Shown in pieces: positions 7,273-13,555 of a stretch of 16,304 bases of DNA. The stretch is taken from the NCBI RefSeq assembly GCF_003514505.1, contig NZ_DOPX01000001.1:1-16304 (forward strand), read 5' to 3'. The position numbers and the translations under genes are program-made. Numbering within the stretch: the first letter of the stretch is position 1; each line of letters opens with the position of its first letter. The notes beneath the pieces are model-generated. The model saw nothing but the letters and a program-made list of their open reading frames with translations. It made no database searches and was not told the DNA's origin. The DNA comes from Proteiniclasticum sp. GTDB lineage: Bacteria; Bacillota; Clostridia; Clostridiales; Clostridiaceae.

Positions 7273-7594
7273 TCAAATGCTTGAAAGCATTGCGATAGCA
7301 ATCGGTTCCGCAAGATATCTTAAGAAAAATCCGTTCAATCCTGCAGTGAAATCATTATACAATATCCCTTGGACTTTGAGCGTAAATCCATGATTCTTAT
7401 ACAAATATTTCACTGTGTATTCATTATCTTCATATTCAGGCTGAATGACCAATAGGCGAATGTTGATTTCTCTTTAAGCTTTCTAGATAGATCATAGGAG
7501 CGGAAGAACGGCAGATATCCTTGGATGAGACACTCTGAATAGAAGTACCAGAACTACCACACGCCAAAAAGACGAATATTATTCTCTTTTTATT
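7273..7594 (-). pseudogene. probable frameshifted remnant of an unidentified gene
   Basis: Three successive minus-strand frames carry protein-like sequence in the right order, each requiring one inserted base to rejoin the next. First KKRIIFVFLACGSSGTS (from about 7591), a possible short lipoprotein signal with lipobox FLAC. Then a frame reading YSECLIQGYLPFFRSYDLSR and KLKEK (about 7546-7465). Then INIRLLVIQPEYEDNEYTVK and onward to GLNGFFLRYLAEPIAIAML, ending in TGA at 7273-7275. The second join is simplest as loss of one A in an A run (GAGAAATC near 7466). The last frame is open for 66 codons and its stop lies 11 bases before the lipoprotein start. I do not recognise the family, and no start codon with a ribosome binding site survives. 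A chance open stretch cannot be excluded. Confidence 0.4.
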
Positions 7595-7603
7595 AAAAAA
7601 TGT
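7277..7603. other. gene-poor stretch upstream of the purine permease
   Basis: No intact gene is visible on either strand between the lipoprotein start and the permease promoter at 7604. The only structure I see is the likely pseudogene on the minus strand. Everything from 7604 to 7961 is promoter, riboswitch and leader of the permease gene. Confidence 0.6.
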
Positions 7604-7632
7604 TTGACCAGGTACCGATCATTTGGTATTAT
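7604..7632 (+). promoter_or_regulatory. sigma-A promoter of the purine permease leader
   Basis: TTGACC (7604-7609) and TATTAT (7627-7632) each match consensus at 5/6, with the ideal 17-base spacer. Transcription should start near 7639, about 20 bases before the riboswitch aptamer. A 6-bp inverted repeat, AGGTAC (7610-7615) and GTACCT (7633-7638), brackets the -10 and might be a repressor site. Confidence 0.8.
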
Positions 7633-7658
7633 GTACCTAAGAATTGAATATAGAGAAA

Positions 7659-7728
7659 ACTCATATAGTGTCCGATAATGTGGTTCGACAGTCTCTACAG
7701 AATGACCTTAAATCATTCTACTATGAGT
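7659..7728 (+). promoter_or_regulatory. purine riboswitch aptamer, guanine/hypoxanthine class
   Basis: P1 is ACTCATA (7659-7665) with TATGAGT (7722-7728). The core contains J1/2 (ATAGT), loop L2 with AATGTGG, J2/3 GTCTCTACA, P3 GAATGA/TCATTC and L3 CCTTAAA, all diagnostic of the purine family. The discriminating base before the 3' strand of P1 is C (7721, in TACTATG). By known chemistry this selects guanine or hypoxanthine, while adenine riboswitches have U there. P2 is atypical: TGT-C-CGA against TCGACA leaves one C unpaired. It controls the purine permease downstream, which fits the ligand. Confidence 0.93.
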
Positions 7729-7730
7729 GA

Positions 7731-7873
7731 ACATGTCTTTTTGAACTGGACTTTCTATCTTTAGAAGATACGTTCAGATGACATGGACTTATTTCCCTGC
7801 CGCGCCCACAAAGAGAAAGCCGGACGGATTGGTTTCACTCACAAGACAACCTACCGCCGAGCTCTATTTTTTT
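7731..7873 (+). promoter_or_regulatory. putative riboswitch expression platform with terminator
   Basis: Downstream of the aptamer lies a long nested hairpin. CATGTC (7733-7738) pairs with GACATG near 7780, inside that TGAAC pairs with GTTCA, and inside that TATCTT pairs with AAGATA. It is followed by CGGACGGATTGGTT (7821-7834) pairing with AACCTACCGCCG (7848-7859) and a T7 run (7867-7873), a possible terminator. The loop of the last hairpin contains TTCACTCA (7834-7841), perfectly complementary to TGAGTGAA (7724-7731), which includes the 3' strand of aptamer P1. Pairing of the two without ligand would compete with both P1 and the terminator. The gap of seven bases between stem and T-run is non-ideal, so the mechanism is inferred. 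Confidence 0.5.
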
Positions 7874-7961
7874 GCAATCATTCTACCATCCTAATGTTCA
7901 GGCACTGAAAAGAGATCTCAATTTATGTTCTTAAATAACGATTTTTAGGAGGCAACAAAAC

Positions 7962-9287
7962 ATGAATGAGTTCTTCAAATTGAAGGAACACAACACCACA
8001 GTCAGAACTGAAGTTATTGCCGGACTCACTACTTTTGTCACCATGGCATACATTCTGGTTGTAAATCCCGTCTATTTATCAGTGGCAGGTATGGATTTCA
8101 ATGCTGTATTTATGGCAACCTGTATCTCTGCTGCCATTGGTACCCTCATCATGGGTCTATATGCCAAACTCCCCTTTGCTCAAGCGCCTGGTATGGGTCT
8201 TAACGCATTCTTTGCCTATACTGTGGTAGGTGCTCTCGGATATACCTGGGAAGCAGCACTGGCTGCTGTATTTCTTTCCGGAATTTTCTTCATCATACTC
8301 ACCGTCACTGGATTCAGAAAAGTCATTGTGGAAGCCATTCCAAACTCTCTGAAACACGCCATTGGCGCTGGTATTGGTCTTTTCATCGCATTCATCGGAT
8401 TCCAGAACTCAGGAATCGTTGTGAACTCAGATGCAACCCTCGTCACCATCGGTGACTTCACCGAACCTACCGTTCTTCTTGCGGTCATAGGCCTTGTAAT
8501 CACAGCAGTGCTCATGGCTAAAAAAGTACGTGGCGGCTTACTTCTTGGCATCATCGCCACCACACTCATCGGCATCCCTATGGGTGTTACGGATACCACC
8601 TTCAACAGTTTCTCCTTGAACATCATGCCTACACTGGGGAAGGCCTTCACTCCTGGATTTGCACAGCTCTTCAATATGGAAAATGGCCTCGTAGCCATGC
8701 TGAGCAGTGTATTTGTAGTGATTCTTTCCTTCATGCTTGTAGATATGTTTGACACCATTGGTACCCTCATCGGTACTGGCGCCAAGGCAGGTATGCTGGA
8801 TCAGGACGGAAAGCTCCCAAATATGGAGAAAGCGATGCTCGCAGATGCCGTTGCTACTTCTGCTGGTGCCCTTCTTGGTACCTCTACCGTTACTACTTAT
8901 GTGGAATCTGCAGCAGGTGTTGCAGAAGGTGGAAAAACAGGTCTTACCGCTGTTACTACCGGTGTGCTTTTCCTTCTGTCCATCTTCCTAGCACCTTTTG
9001 CTCTGATGGTTCCAGCCCAGGCAACTGCTCCTGCCCTCATCGTTGTAGGTGTCCTTATGATGACTACCATCAAGAACATCAACTTTGATGACTTTGAGGA
9101 GTCCTTGCCCGCATTCTTTACTCTGGCTATCATGGCATTCACCTACAGCATCTCCAATGGTATTGCTGCAGGACTGATTTTCTACCCTATCACAAAGCTT
9201 GCTACCGGAAAGACCAAAGAGATTCATCCACTGCTTTACTTCCTGTTCATCGTCTTTGTCCTTAAGCTTGCTTTCTTGCCAAGATAA
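7962..9287 (+). CDS. pbuG: AzgA/NCS2-family guanine/hypoxanthine permease
   Basis: A 441-residue membrane permease with twelve or more hydrophobic segments, belonging to the AzgA-like branch of the nucleobase-cation symporter-2 superfamily. The opening TEVIAGLTTFVTMAYILVVN is the branch signature. FAQAPGMGLNAFFAYTVV (about 67-84), the MLVDMFDTIGTLIGTGAKAG stretch (about 259-278) and GTSTVTTYVESAAGVAEGG (about 306-324) are the substrate and cation site regions. Length is normal for the family (430-450). The ATG at 7962 follows TTAGGAGG at nine bases. The guanine-class riboswitch in its leader argues for guanine or hypoxanthine as substrate: intracellular purine would shut off uptake. It is monocistronic, with its own promoter and terminator. 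Confidence 0.93.
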   Translation: MNEFFKLKEHNTTVRTEVIAGLTTFVTMAYILVVNPVYLSVAGMDFNAVFMATCISAAIGTLIMGLYAKLPFAQAPGMGLNAFFAYTVVGALGYTWEAALAAVFLSGIFFIILTVTGFRKVIVEAIPNSLKHAIGAGIGLFIAFIGFQNSGIVVNSDATLVTIGDFTEPTVLLAVIGLVITAVLMAKKVRGGLLLGIIATTLIGIPMGVTDTTFNSFSLNIMPTLGKAFTPGFAQLFNMENGLVAMLSSVFVVILSFMLVDMFDTIGTLIGTGAKAGMLDQDGKLPNMEKAMLADAVATSAGALLGTSTVTTYVESAAGVAEGGKTGLTAVTTGVLFLLSIFLAPFALMVPAQATAPALIVVGVLMMTTIKNINFDDFEESLPAFFTLAIMAFTYSISNGIAAGLIFYPITKLATGKTKEIHPLLYFLFIVFVLKLAFLPR

Positions 9288-9307
9288 TTTCATTATAAAC
9301 CTTATAG

Positions 9308-9350
9308 AAACTCCCCTGTCAGGCATTGCCAACAGGGGAGTTTTCCTTTT
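9308..9350 (+). terminator. intrinsic terminator of the purine permease gene
   Basis: AAACTCCCCTGT (9308-9319) pairs perfectly with ACAGGGGAGTTT (9332-9343) across a 12-base loop that can itself fold (GGC/GCC). It is followed by TTTTCCTTTTTT on the plus strand, 20 bases after the stop. The reverse strand has AAACTCC then TTTCTATAA, so it might also slow transcription from the convergent HTH gene. Confidence 0.9.
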
Positions 9351-9412
9351 TTCAGTACAGGCATTTTCTAAAATACAAATATAGCCTTTGATTTCTGATG
9401 GACATCTTCTCG

Positions 9413-9577
9413 CTAGCTGAACTCTTCCCTTTTTACTTTTTTCTCCGAAACCATGAGATTCATCACTGCAAGATCCGCAAACACCAACAGATGTCCACTC
9501 TGTCCTGCTAAAATAATCAGAGACGTCCAGGGACTGTCTGCCATCCAGAAAAATAGAGCAGCAATAACGATACTAGG
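9413..9577 (-). pseudogene. out-of-frame C-terminal tail of the XRE membrane protein
   Basis: In the -1 frame relative to the HTH gene, the stretch from the T7 run (9578-9584) to TAG at 9413-9415 reads PSIVIAALFFWMADSPW, then SLIILAGQSGHLLVFADLAV and MNLMVSEKKVKREEFS. It ends with a hydrophobic helix and a charged tail, as expected for this kind of protein. The 54 codons have no start of their own. Restoring one T, or a -1 slip at U UUU UUC (9577-9583), joins them to the upstream frame and gives a 244-residue protein. It is therefore either a frame-broken end, an error in the sequence, or a product of programmed frameshifting. Confidence 0.65.
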
Positions 9578-10146
9578 AAAAAAATGACAGGAAGCGCAAG
9601 ATTCATCTTTGTCACTTTGCGGTAACGATGCTCCTTCTTTACCAGCCGCCAGATGAAGATACCAAATAATACTGCGATCAATGGAAGATCGGACAAAAAC
9701 CCCAAAACCAGAAGGTCAAACTGATGGATGAAGCTGAAGCTGACAGGACCAAAGAATCCTTTCTCATACAGATAGATGTTTACAGGAAGAATTGCAAAAA
9801 ACAGAATCAGATACAGATACAAAGTAGACAGTGTCTGATTGTAGGTTCTGCCCATAAGTTCCAAAAACATGAACGTGAACCCACGCTCTGATGACTCCAC
9901 TGAATCATCCTCATGCCTCTTATCTATAACACGTTCATTTCCTTCCGAGATTTCACTTGAAACCAACTCGTCCAAGGATACTTGAAAAAGCTCAGCCATA
10001 AGGATGAGTTTCGGAAGTTCTGGCTTCGCTGTATCCGTCTCCCATTTTGAAACAGACTGTCTGGATACATCCAGTTTTTCTGCCAAGTCATTCTGCGATA
10101 TCTTCTTTTCTTTCCGTAGCATCTGAATTCTCTCTCCAAGACTCAT
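9517..10146 (-). CDS. XRE-type HTH regulator with membrane-spanning C-terminus, apparently frameshifted
   Basis: The first 63 residues are a Cro/C1-type helix-turn-helix, with helices around SQNDLAEKLDVSRQSVSKWE (17-36). A charged linker (64-90) follows, then hydrophobic segments at about 105-127, 143-169 and 180-195. This HTH-plus-membrane layout is common in Bacillota, where such proteins are thought to sense membrane or peptide signals, though targets are rarely known. The in-frame end (LLLLYFSGWQTVPGRL) is probably not native: a better helix continues in the -1 frame beyond a T7 run at residue 190. The ATG at 10146 follows GGAGG at six bases. It is a single gene with its own promoter, convergent with the purine permease gene. 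Confidence 0.82.
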   Translation of the reverse strand: MSLGERIQMLRKEKKISQNDLAEKLDVSRQSVSKWETDTAKPELPKLILMAELFQVSLDELVSSEISEGNERVIDKRHEDDSVESSERGFTFMFLELMGRTYNQTLSTLYLYLILFFAILPVNIYLYEKGFFGPVSFSFIHQFDLLVLGFLSDLPLIAVLFGIFIWRLVKKEHRYRKVTKMNLALPVIFFLVSLLLLYFSGWQTVPGRL

Positions 10147-10178
10147 ACCTAACCTCCATAAAGTTAATTCTTAGGTTT

Positions 10179-10207
10179 ATGGTAACTGAAAAGAGAATGA
10201 ATGCCAA
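10179..10207 (-). promoter_or_regulatory. promoter of the XRE membrane protein gene
   Basis: On the minus strand TTGGCA (10202-10207) and TACCAT (10179-10184) are 17 bases apart, matching consensus at 5/6 and 4/6. They sit about 33 bases before the ATG. No inverted repeat suitable for autoregulation stands out. Confidence 0.45.
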
Positions 10208-10269
10208 CCAACTTCCGTTCTTTTACTGTCAACTGCATGTTGCTTTTAAAACTTTTAAAGAAAATAACG

Positions 10270-10308
10270 AAAAAAGTCTCAGTTCTCATATGATCAAGAA
10301 CTGAGACT
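10270..10308 (-). terminator. intrinsic terminator of the PRiA4_ORF3-like gene
   Basis: AGTCTCAGTTCT (10275-10286) pairs perfectly with AGAACTGAGACT (10297-10308) across a 10-base loop. On the minus strand the stem is followed by TTTTTTCG. It begins 13 bases after the stop codon and closes the minus-strand gene group that starts upstream. Confidence 0.9.
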
Positions 10309-10321
10309 AACGGTCTTGTAG

Positions 10322-11434
10322 TTATATATTGTAGATGTGCAGATGTCTGGGGCGTTTTTCCCAATCTGACAGTTCGGAACTCCAGTAAGGATTCCAATGG
10401 AGAAGATCCTCATATCTTGGATGAGATGGATCTTTTTTAGCTGCCAGAAAATCTTGAAAACCTCCGACACCTCCCACATCTTCTGGTGGCGTTTTTCCTT
10501 CTGACTCCAGAAGAAAAGGAAGACTGCCATCATAGTGTTCATGTTCCTTCAGAAAAGTGATCTGATGTTCCCAATAATCGCCAAAATCATAGACATAATT
10601 GATTTCCTTTATCCTTGGCATAAACTCTGAAAGAATACGACCTTCCATAATTTCAGCCTCTTCATGGTACTCAAGATCTTCTTCCCTTGGCACAATTCTC
10701 TTGATAACTTTTCCAGATTTCTCGTCCTTCATCTCAAATTCAAAGAGATGGTAGTCCTGCCATCCAAATGCGCTTTGTATGACCCTATGGAGAGTTTCAA
10801 AGCTGATGTCTGCAGGCACGAGGACTCTTCTTTTCACCTGATAGAGTTCAAGGTCCAGTGTGATCTGGAGTTCAAAAGCTCTGGTATCATAGGCTTTCAT
10901 TCCCGTAAGTTTCTGAAGTTCTGTAACCATGTCCATCAAAGGCACATGGATACTATCCTTGCTGGATCCCGCTTTTCTAAAAGTATTGTGGTTCACCAGT
11001 ACACCAAGGGTATCACTGTAGAAATTTGGAACATGGGCATACCTATCCGCAATGGGGATGGAAAGATCAATTCCTGTCTGAGTCATCCAAGAGGTGATCT
11101 GGCGGTTGCTGTTTTTTGCATAGACAAAGTTTCCTGAAAGTCTCAAGTATTCTTCTACCATCTCCGGATTGAGATACATCGCAAGCATGGTTTTCCTGAT
11201 ACCTTCCACAGCCATGCGTTCGAAATTCTTCAGTTCTTTTTTCTTCACCTTATAGATTGCCACTGTGAATCTAGTGGCATTATTTATGAGAATCAGAAGC
11301 TCCTCGGTCTTTTTGTCACTCCAGATTGTGGTCCAGTTTGCTGTCCAGGAGAACAGCGGACTGATGGATTCATCAAAGGCTTCTGGCTTTTCTTTTAAAG
11401 CCTCTGCAAGCTTTTTCGTTAATGCGATCTGCAT
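10322..11434 (-). CDS. PRiA4_ORF3-like protein with N-terminal DUF6933-like domain
   Basis: A 370-residue soluble protein. Residues about 185-347 match the plasmid pRiA4b ORF-3-like family: FELQITLDLELYQVKRRVLV, FETLHRVIQSAFGWQDYHLF, YVYDFGDYWEH (280-290) and PPEDVGGVGGFQDFL (316-330). Residues 1-160 look like the small DUF6933 type (SPLFSWTANWTTI, then LLILINNATRFTVAIY), an assignment from memory with moderate confidence. The family occurs in bacterial chromosomes and on plasmids, and its biochemical role is not established. No transposase or repeat is nearby, so the plasmid/IS association of the name does not imply mobility here. The ATG at 11434 has GGAGGG five bases upstream. It is the last gene of a minus-strand run with the DUF3788 and HEAT-like genes, 38 bases after the former. 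Confidence 0.85.
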   Translation of the reverse strand: MQIALTKKLAEALKEKPEAFDESISPLFSWTANWTTIWSDKKTEELLILINNATRFTVAIYKVKKKELKNFERMAVEGIRKTMLAMYLNPEMVEEYLRLSGNFVYAKNSNRQITSWMTQTGIDLSIPIADRYAHVPNFYSDTLGVLVNHNTFRKAGSSKDSIHVPLMDMVTELQKLTGMKAYDTRAFELQITLDLELYQVKRRVLVPADISFETLHRVIQSAFGWQDYHLFEFEMKDEKSGKVIKRIVPREEDLEYHEEAEIMEGRILSEFMPRIKEINYVYDFGDYWEHQITFLKEHEHYDGSLPFLLESEGKTPPEDVGGVGGFQDFLAAKKDPSHPRYEDLLHWNPYWSSELSDWEKRPRHLHIYNI

Positions 11435-11472
11435 ATATTCCCTCCAAATTTAGTTCGTTCAGCATTTAATCT

Positions 11473-11940
11473 TTATCTCACGGCTTTCTTAAATGAAAGC
11501 ACTTTACTTAGATCCTCCAGTGTTTCTTTGGTATAGACTTCAAAAACAACGGGGAAAAACTTCAGCTTTTCGCCAAGTTTTCGGGTTTCAGCGATCTCTT
11601 TCCTAAGATTCTCCTGAATAGGTAGGTTCATCATATTCTCTTTTTCCCGGTCTGGCACATATACCGTCACCTTGAAAAACCCGTCCCAGATGGACAGCCA
11701 GCATACAGTTGTTTCTTTTCTTCCACCTCTAGGACCAGTCCAACCATAGATTCCTTTTCCTAGCCATGCTTGGCCATCTTTATAAAACTTCCAGTTCAGC
11801 CGGATGTCCTCTAGGTTCAGCCCTTCAAGAAATTGGCAGTATATGCTGTAAGTATTACCAAGTGCTTCTTTCAGCACTTCCTCCGTGGGTTCCGGGTAGG
11901 GGGTTCGCAGGAGCTGCAGTTTTTTAGAATCAACATTCAA
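11473..11940 (-). CDS. DUF3788-family protein
   Basis: A 155-residue soluble protein with no export signal. The core matches DUF3788: RLNWKFYKDGQAWLGKGIYG (47-66), CWLSIWDGFFKVTVYV (80-95), and a C-terminal VFEVYTKETLEDLSKVLSFK. A basic insert, GPRGGRKET, sits in the loop where family members usually read KKKT. No function is known for the family; an intracellular ligand-binding or regulatory fold is only a guess. The ATG at 11940 follows GGAGGG at ten bases. It lies 24 bases downstream of the HEAT-like gene and 38 bases before the PRiA4_ORF3-like gene, so the three are probably one transcript. Confidence 0.85.
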   Translation of the reverse strand: MNVDSKKLQLLRTPYPEPTEEVLKEALGNTYSIYCQFLEGLNLEDIRLNWKFYKDGQAWLGKGIYGWTGPRGGRKETTVCWLSIWDGFFKVTVYVPDREKENMMNLPIQENLRKEIAETRKLGEKLKFFPVVFEVYTKETLEDLSKVLSFKKAVR

Positions 11941-11964
11941 AAATATCCCTCCAATACTCTATCG

Positions 11965-12624
11965 CTACTTCTTGATTTCTTCCACTCGCTTTACAAACAG
12001 TACCGCTTTTTTCGCCACAGCTTTTCTCACACTATGTAACTGTCCCTTTGCAAATTGCAGTATTTCTTCCTGATGCGCCGACTTGTCATAATACTGCTCA
12101 AAACACTCCAGCACCTTCCCACATACAATGGCATTGCATTCCGGTGAGGGCTCTCCCTTGTGAACATAGATGATCTCAGGTATTGAAAGAAGCTTTTCTG
12201 TGATGATTCCTTCAAATTGAGGCAGTACATGAACTATTTTCCAGGTACTGCCCGCAGCGTTGCCTGCGGTAATCATTTGTGGATCTTCTAGAAGAGAAAG
12301 ATAGGCCTCAACATAAGAAAGCTGATTATCCTGTTCTACATATCCGGCAAGATTCGCCATGGCAAAAATCCCATCCCATTTGATGAAGCTGTTCTGGTGA
12401 TGGATCCAGGATAAGATCTCATCCATGTGAGGCTTGAGCACTTCAGGGTGTTCCTCACTGATGAGTCTTATGATTTTTGAGGCTTTATACTTCAGGCTGG
12501 ACTGCTCCTTCTTCACAAACTTCACTACAAACTCCAGATCCTCTTTTTTCTCCGCGAAATCCAAAGCCATCTGTTTGTAGTCTGAGTTCCCATCAAGGCT
12601 CAAAATCAGATCTTCCTTTTTCAT
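11965..12624 (-). CDS. HEAT/ARM-repeat-like protein
   Basis: A 219-residue all-helical protein. Helix pairs such as SSLKYKASKIIRLISEEHPE, ILSWIHHQNSFIKWDGIFAM and AGNAAGSTWKIVHVLPQF have the spacing and Pro/Asp breaks of HEAT-type repeats, about five pairs in all. No catalytic motif is visible. It does not show the active-site Asp pattern of the AlkC/AlkD DNA glycosylases as far as I can judge by eye. A scaffold or binding role is the safest reading. The ATG at 12624 follows AAGGAG at five bases. It is the first of three closely spaced genes (HEAT-like, DUF3788, PRiA4_ORF3-like). A 54-base gap separates it from the flavoprotein gene upstream, with no clear terminator between, so it may belong to a longer operon. 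Confidence 0.72.
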   Translation of the reverse strand: MKKEDLILSLDGNSDYKQMALDFAEKKEDLEFVVKFVKKEQSSLKYKASKIIRLISEEHPEVLKPHMDEILSWIHHQNSFIKWDGIFAMANLAGYVEQDNQLSYVEAYLSLLEDPQMITAGNAAGSTWKIVHVLPQFEGIITEKLLSIPEIIYVHKGEPSPECNAIVCGKVLECFEQYYDKSAHQEEILQFAKGQLHSVRKAVAKKAVLFVKRVEEIKK

Positions 12625-12678
12625 ACAATCTCCTTCTTCTTATGATCCTGAACACAACCTAGCGAGCTTGCTCCGCTG

Positions 12679-13377
12679 TCAGCTCTGCCAAGGTCGAACC
12701 TTTCCCAACCATCCTTCTTTTTCCCAATAGTTTTTCTCGGAGATACTTGCGCCCCTATTCCCCTGCTGCATCTTTCTCATCATAAGGAAAAACACCTTTG
12801 TCTTCATCCCTGCTTTAGGGTGATGGTTACGCTGAAGACTTCTTACAATCCGCTCCGTTCTTTTTTCGATCTGTGACTTCTTCTTATCAGAAACTCCTGC
12901 CCAGTTCATCGCTTGTACACCGACGCCATAGGTTCTGATTTTGGGTATACCCCAGAAGAACAGAGCATTAGAGATATCTTTCAAAGCATGTCTCATTCCG
13001 CTGCCAGCAGCGGTTGTCACTACCACAGCGTTTTTTTGGAACATGACTTTTCTAGGTTTATGGACCATCCAGTAGCTGAACGTCAGATCCAGAAAACTCT
13101 TCATGGGCGCAGAGGCTCTCATACAATAGGTTGGTGTTGTGAAAATGAGAAGATCCGCTTCCTCCACTTTATCCATCATCTTCTTTTTATCTCCATAAAA
13201 AGGACACTGGCTTTCATCTTCAATGCACCGGTAGCATCCAACACAGAAATGATTGAGATCTCGCGGCAGAAAAAACTCTGTCACATCTTTCTCTCCTGGC
13301 AGCTTATTCTCAATCATTCTTCCAATATGATACGAACTTCCTTTATGATTTTGGCCATGGATGAGAACTATCTTCAT
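12679..13377 (-). CDS. flavodoxin-like NAD(P)H-dependent/iron-sulfur-type flavoprotein
   Basis: A 232-residue flavodoxin-fold protein. MKIVLIHGQNHKGSSYH (1-17) is the phosphate-binding loop for FMN, and FTTPTYCMRASAPMKSFLDL (79-98) is the second FMN loop. Four cysteines at 45, 48, 51 and 58 (C-x2-C-x2-C-x6-C) match the compact motif that holds a 4Fe-4S cluster in iron-sulfur flavoproteins, so electron transfer or reduction of small electrophiles is likely. The closing YWEKEGWLGKVRPW is common in clostridial members. I use the ATG at 13377, which has GGTGAT four bases upstream. The ATG at 13389 abuts its purine stretch too closely. It lies in a minus-strand run with a NimA-like gene upstream, suggesting a shared redox or detoxification theme (inference). 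Confidence 0.85.
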   Translation of the reverse strand: MKIVLIHGQNHKGSSYHIGRMIENKLPGEKDVTEFFLPRDLNHFCVGCYRCIEDESQCPFYGDKKKMMDKVEEADLLIFTTPTYCMRASAPMKSFLDLTFSYWMVHKPRKVMFQKNAVVVTTAAGSGMRHALKDISNALFFWGIPKIRTYGVGVQAMNWAGVSDKKKSQIEKRTERIVRSLQRNHHPKAGMKTKVFFLMMRKMQQGNRGASISEKNYWEKEGWLGKVRPWQS

Positions 13378-13416
13378 TTTTATCACCATCCCTTCAACTT
13401 TGCGCTTTTCACTTCT

Positions 13417-13445
13417 AGTATACGCAATTTCGCCAAAGAATCTAC
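13417..13445 (-). promoter_or_regulatory. weak promoter candidate for the flavoprotein gene
   Basis: On the minus strand TATACT (13417-13422) is a 5/6 -10 element about 40 bases before the ATG at 13377. The hexamer 17 bases upstream (13440-13445, TAGATT) is poor. It would allow the flavoprotein and following genes to be transcribed separately from the NimA-like gene. Confidence 0.35.
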
Positions 13446-13504
13446 AGATCCGGTATTTTTTTCATACTTACAGTGGGAGTATGAGGAAGAAATGGAAAGA
13501 GCAG

Positions 13505-13540
13505 AAATTACAAGAAACCACCGAAAAAGCATCAGTGGTT
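13505..13540 (-). terminator. weak terminator after the NimA-like gene
   Basis: On the minus strand GGAACCAC pairs with GTGGTTTC (13516-13521 with 13535-13540 on the plus numbering). It is followed by the T-rich but interrupted TCTTGTAATTTC. It starts 16 bases past the stop codon. The short stem and broken T tract suggest partial termination at best. Confidence 0.4.
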
Positions 13541-13555
13541 CCTTCTGTCTTTATG

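Noticed and set aside
8216..8785. Minus-strand open frame of 189 codons inside the purine permease gene
   Set aside because: Rich in Met, Pro and Thr, as expected from the antisense of a membrane protein gene; the permease is unambiguous.
10322..11434. PRiA4_ORF3 homology as a sign of an IS or plasmid insertion
   Set aside because: No transposase, terminal inverted repeats or target duplication around it; the family is common in chromosomes.
11965..12624. AlkD-type DNA glycosylase assignment for the HEAT-like protein
   Set aside because: Repeat architecture alone is not specific, and I cannot see the catalytic residue pattern of that family.
12660..12690. Small hairpin AGCGAGC/GCTCCGCT between the flavoprotein and HEAT-like genes as a terminator
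   Set aside because: The stem is short and bulged and no T run follows on the minus strand.
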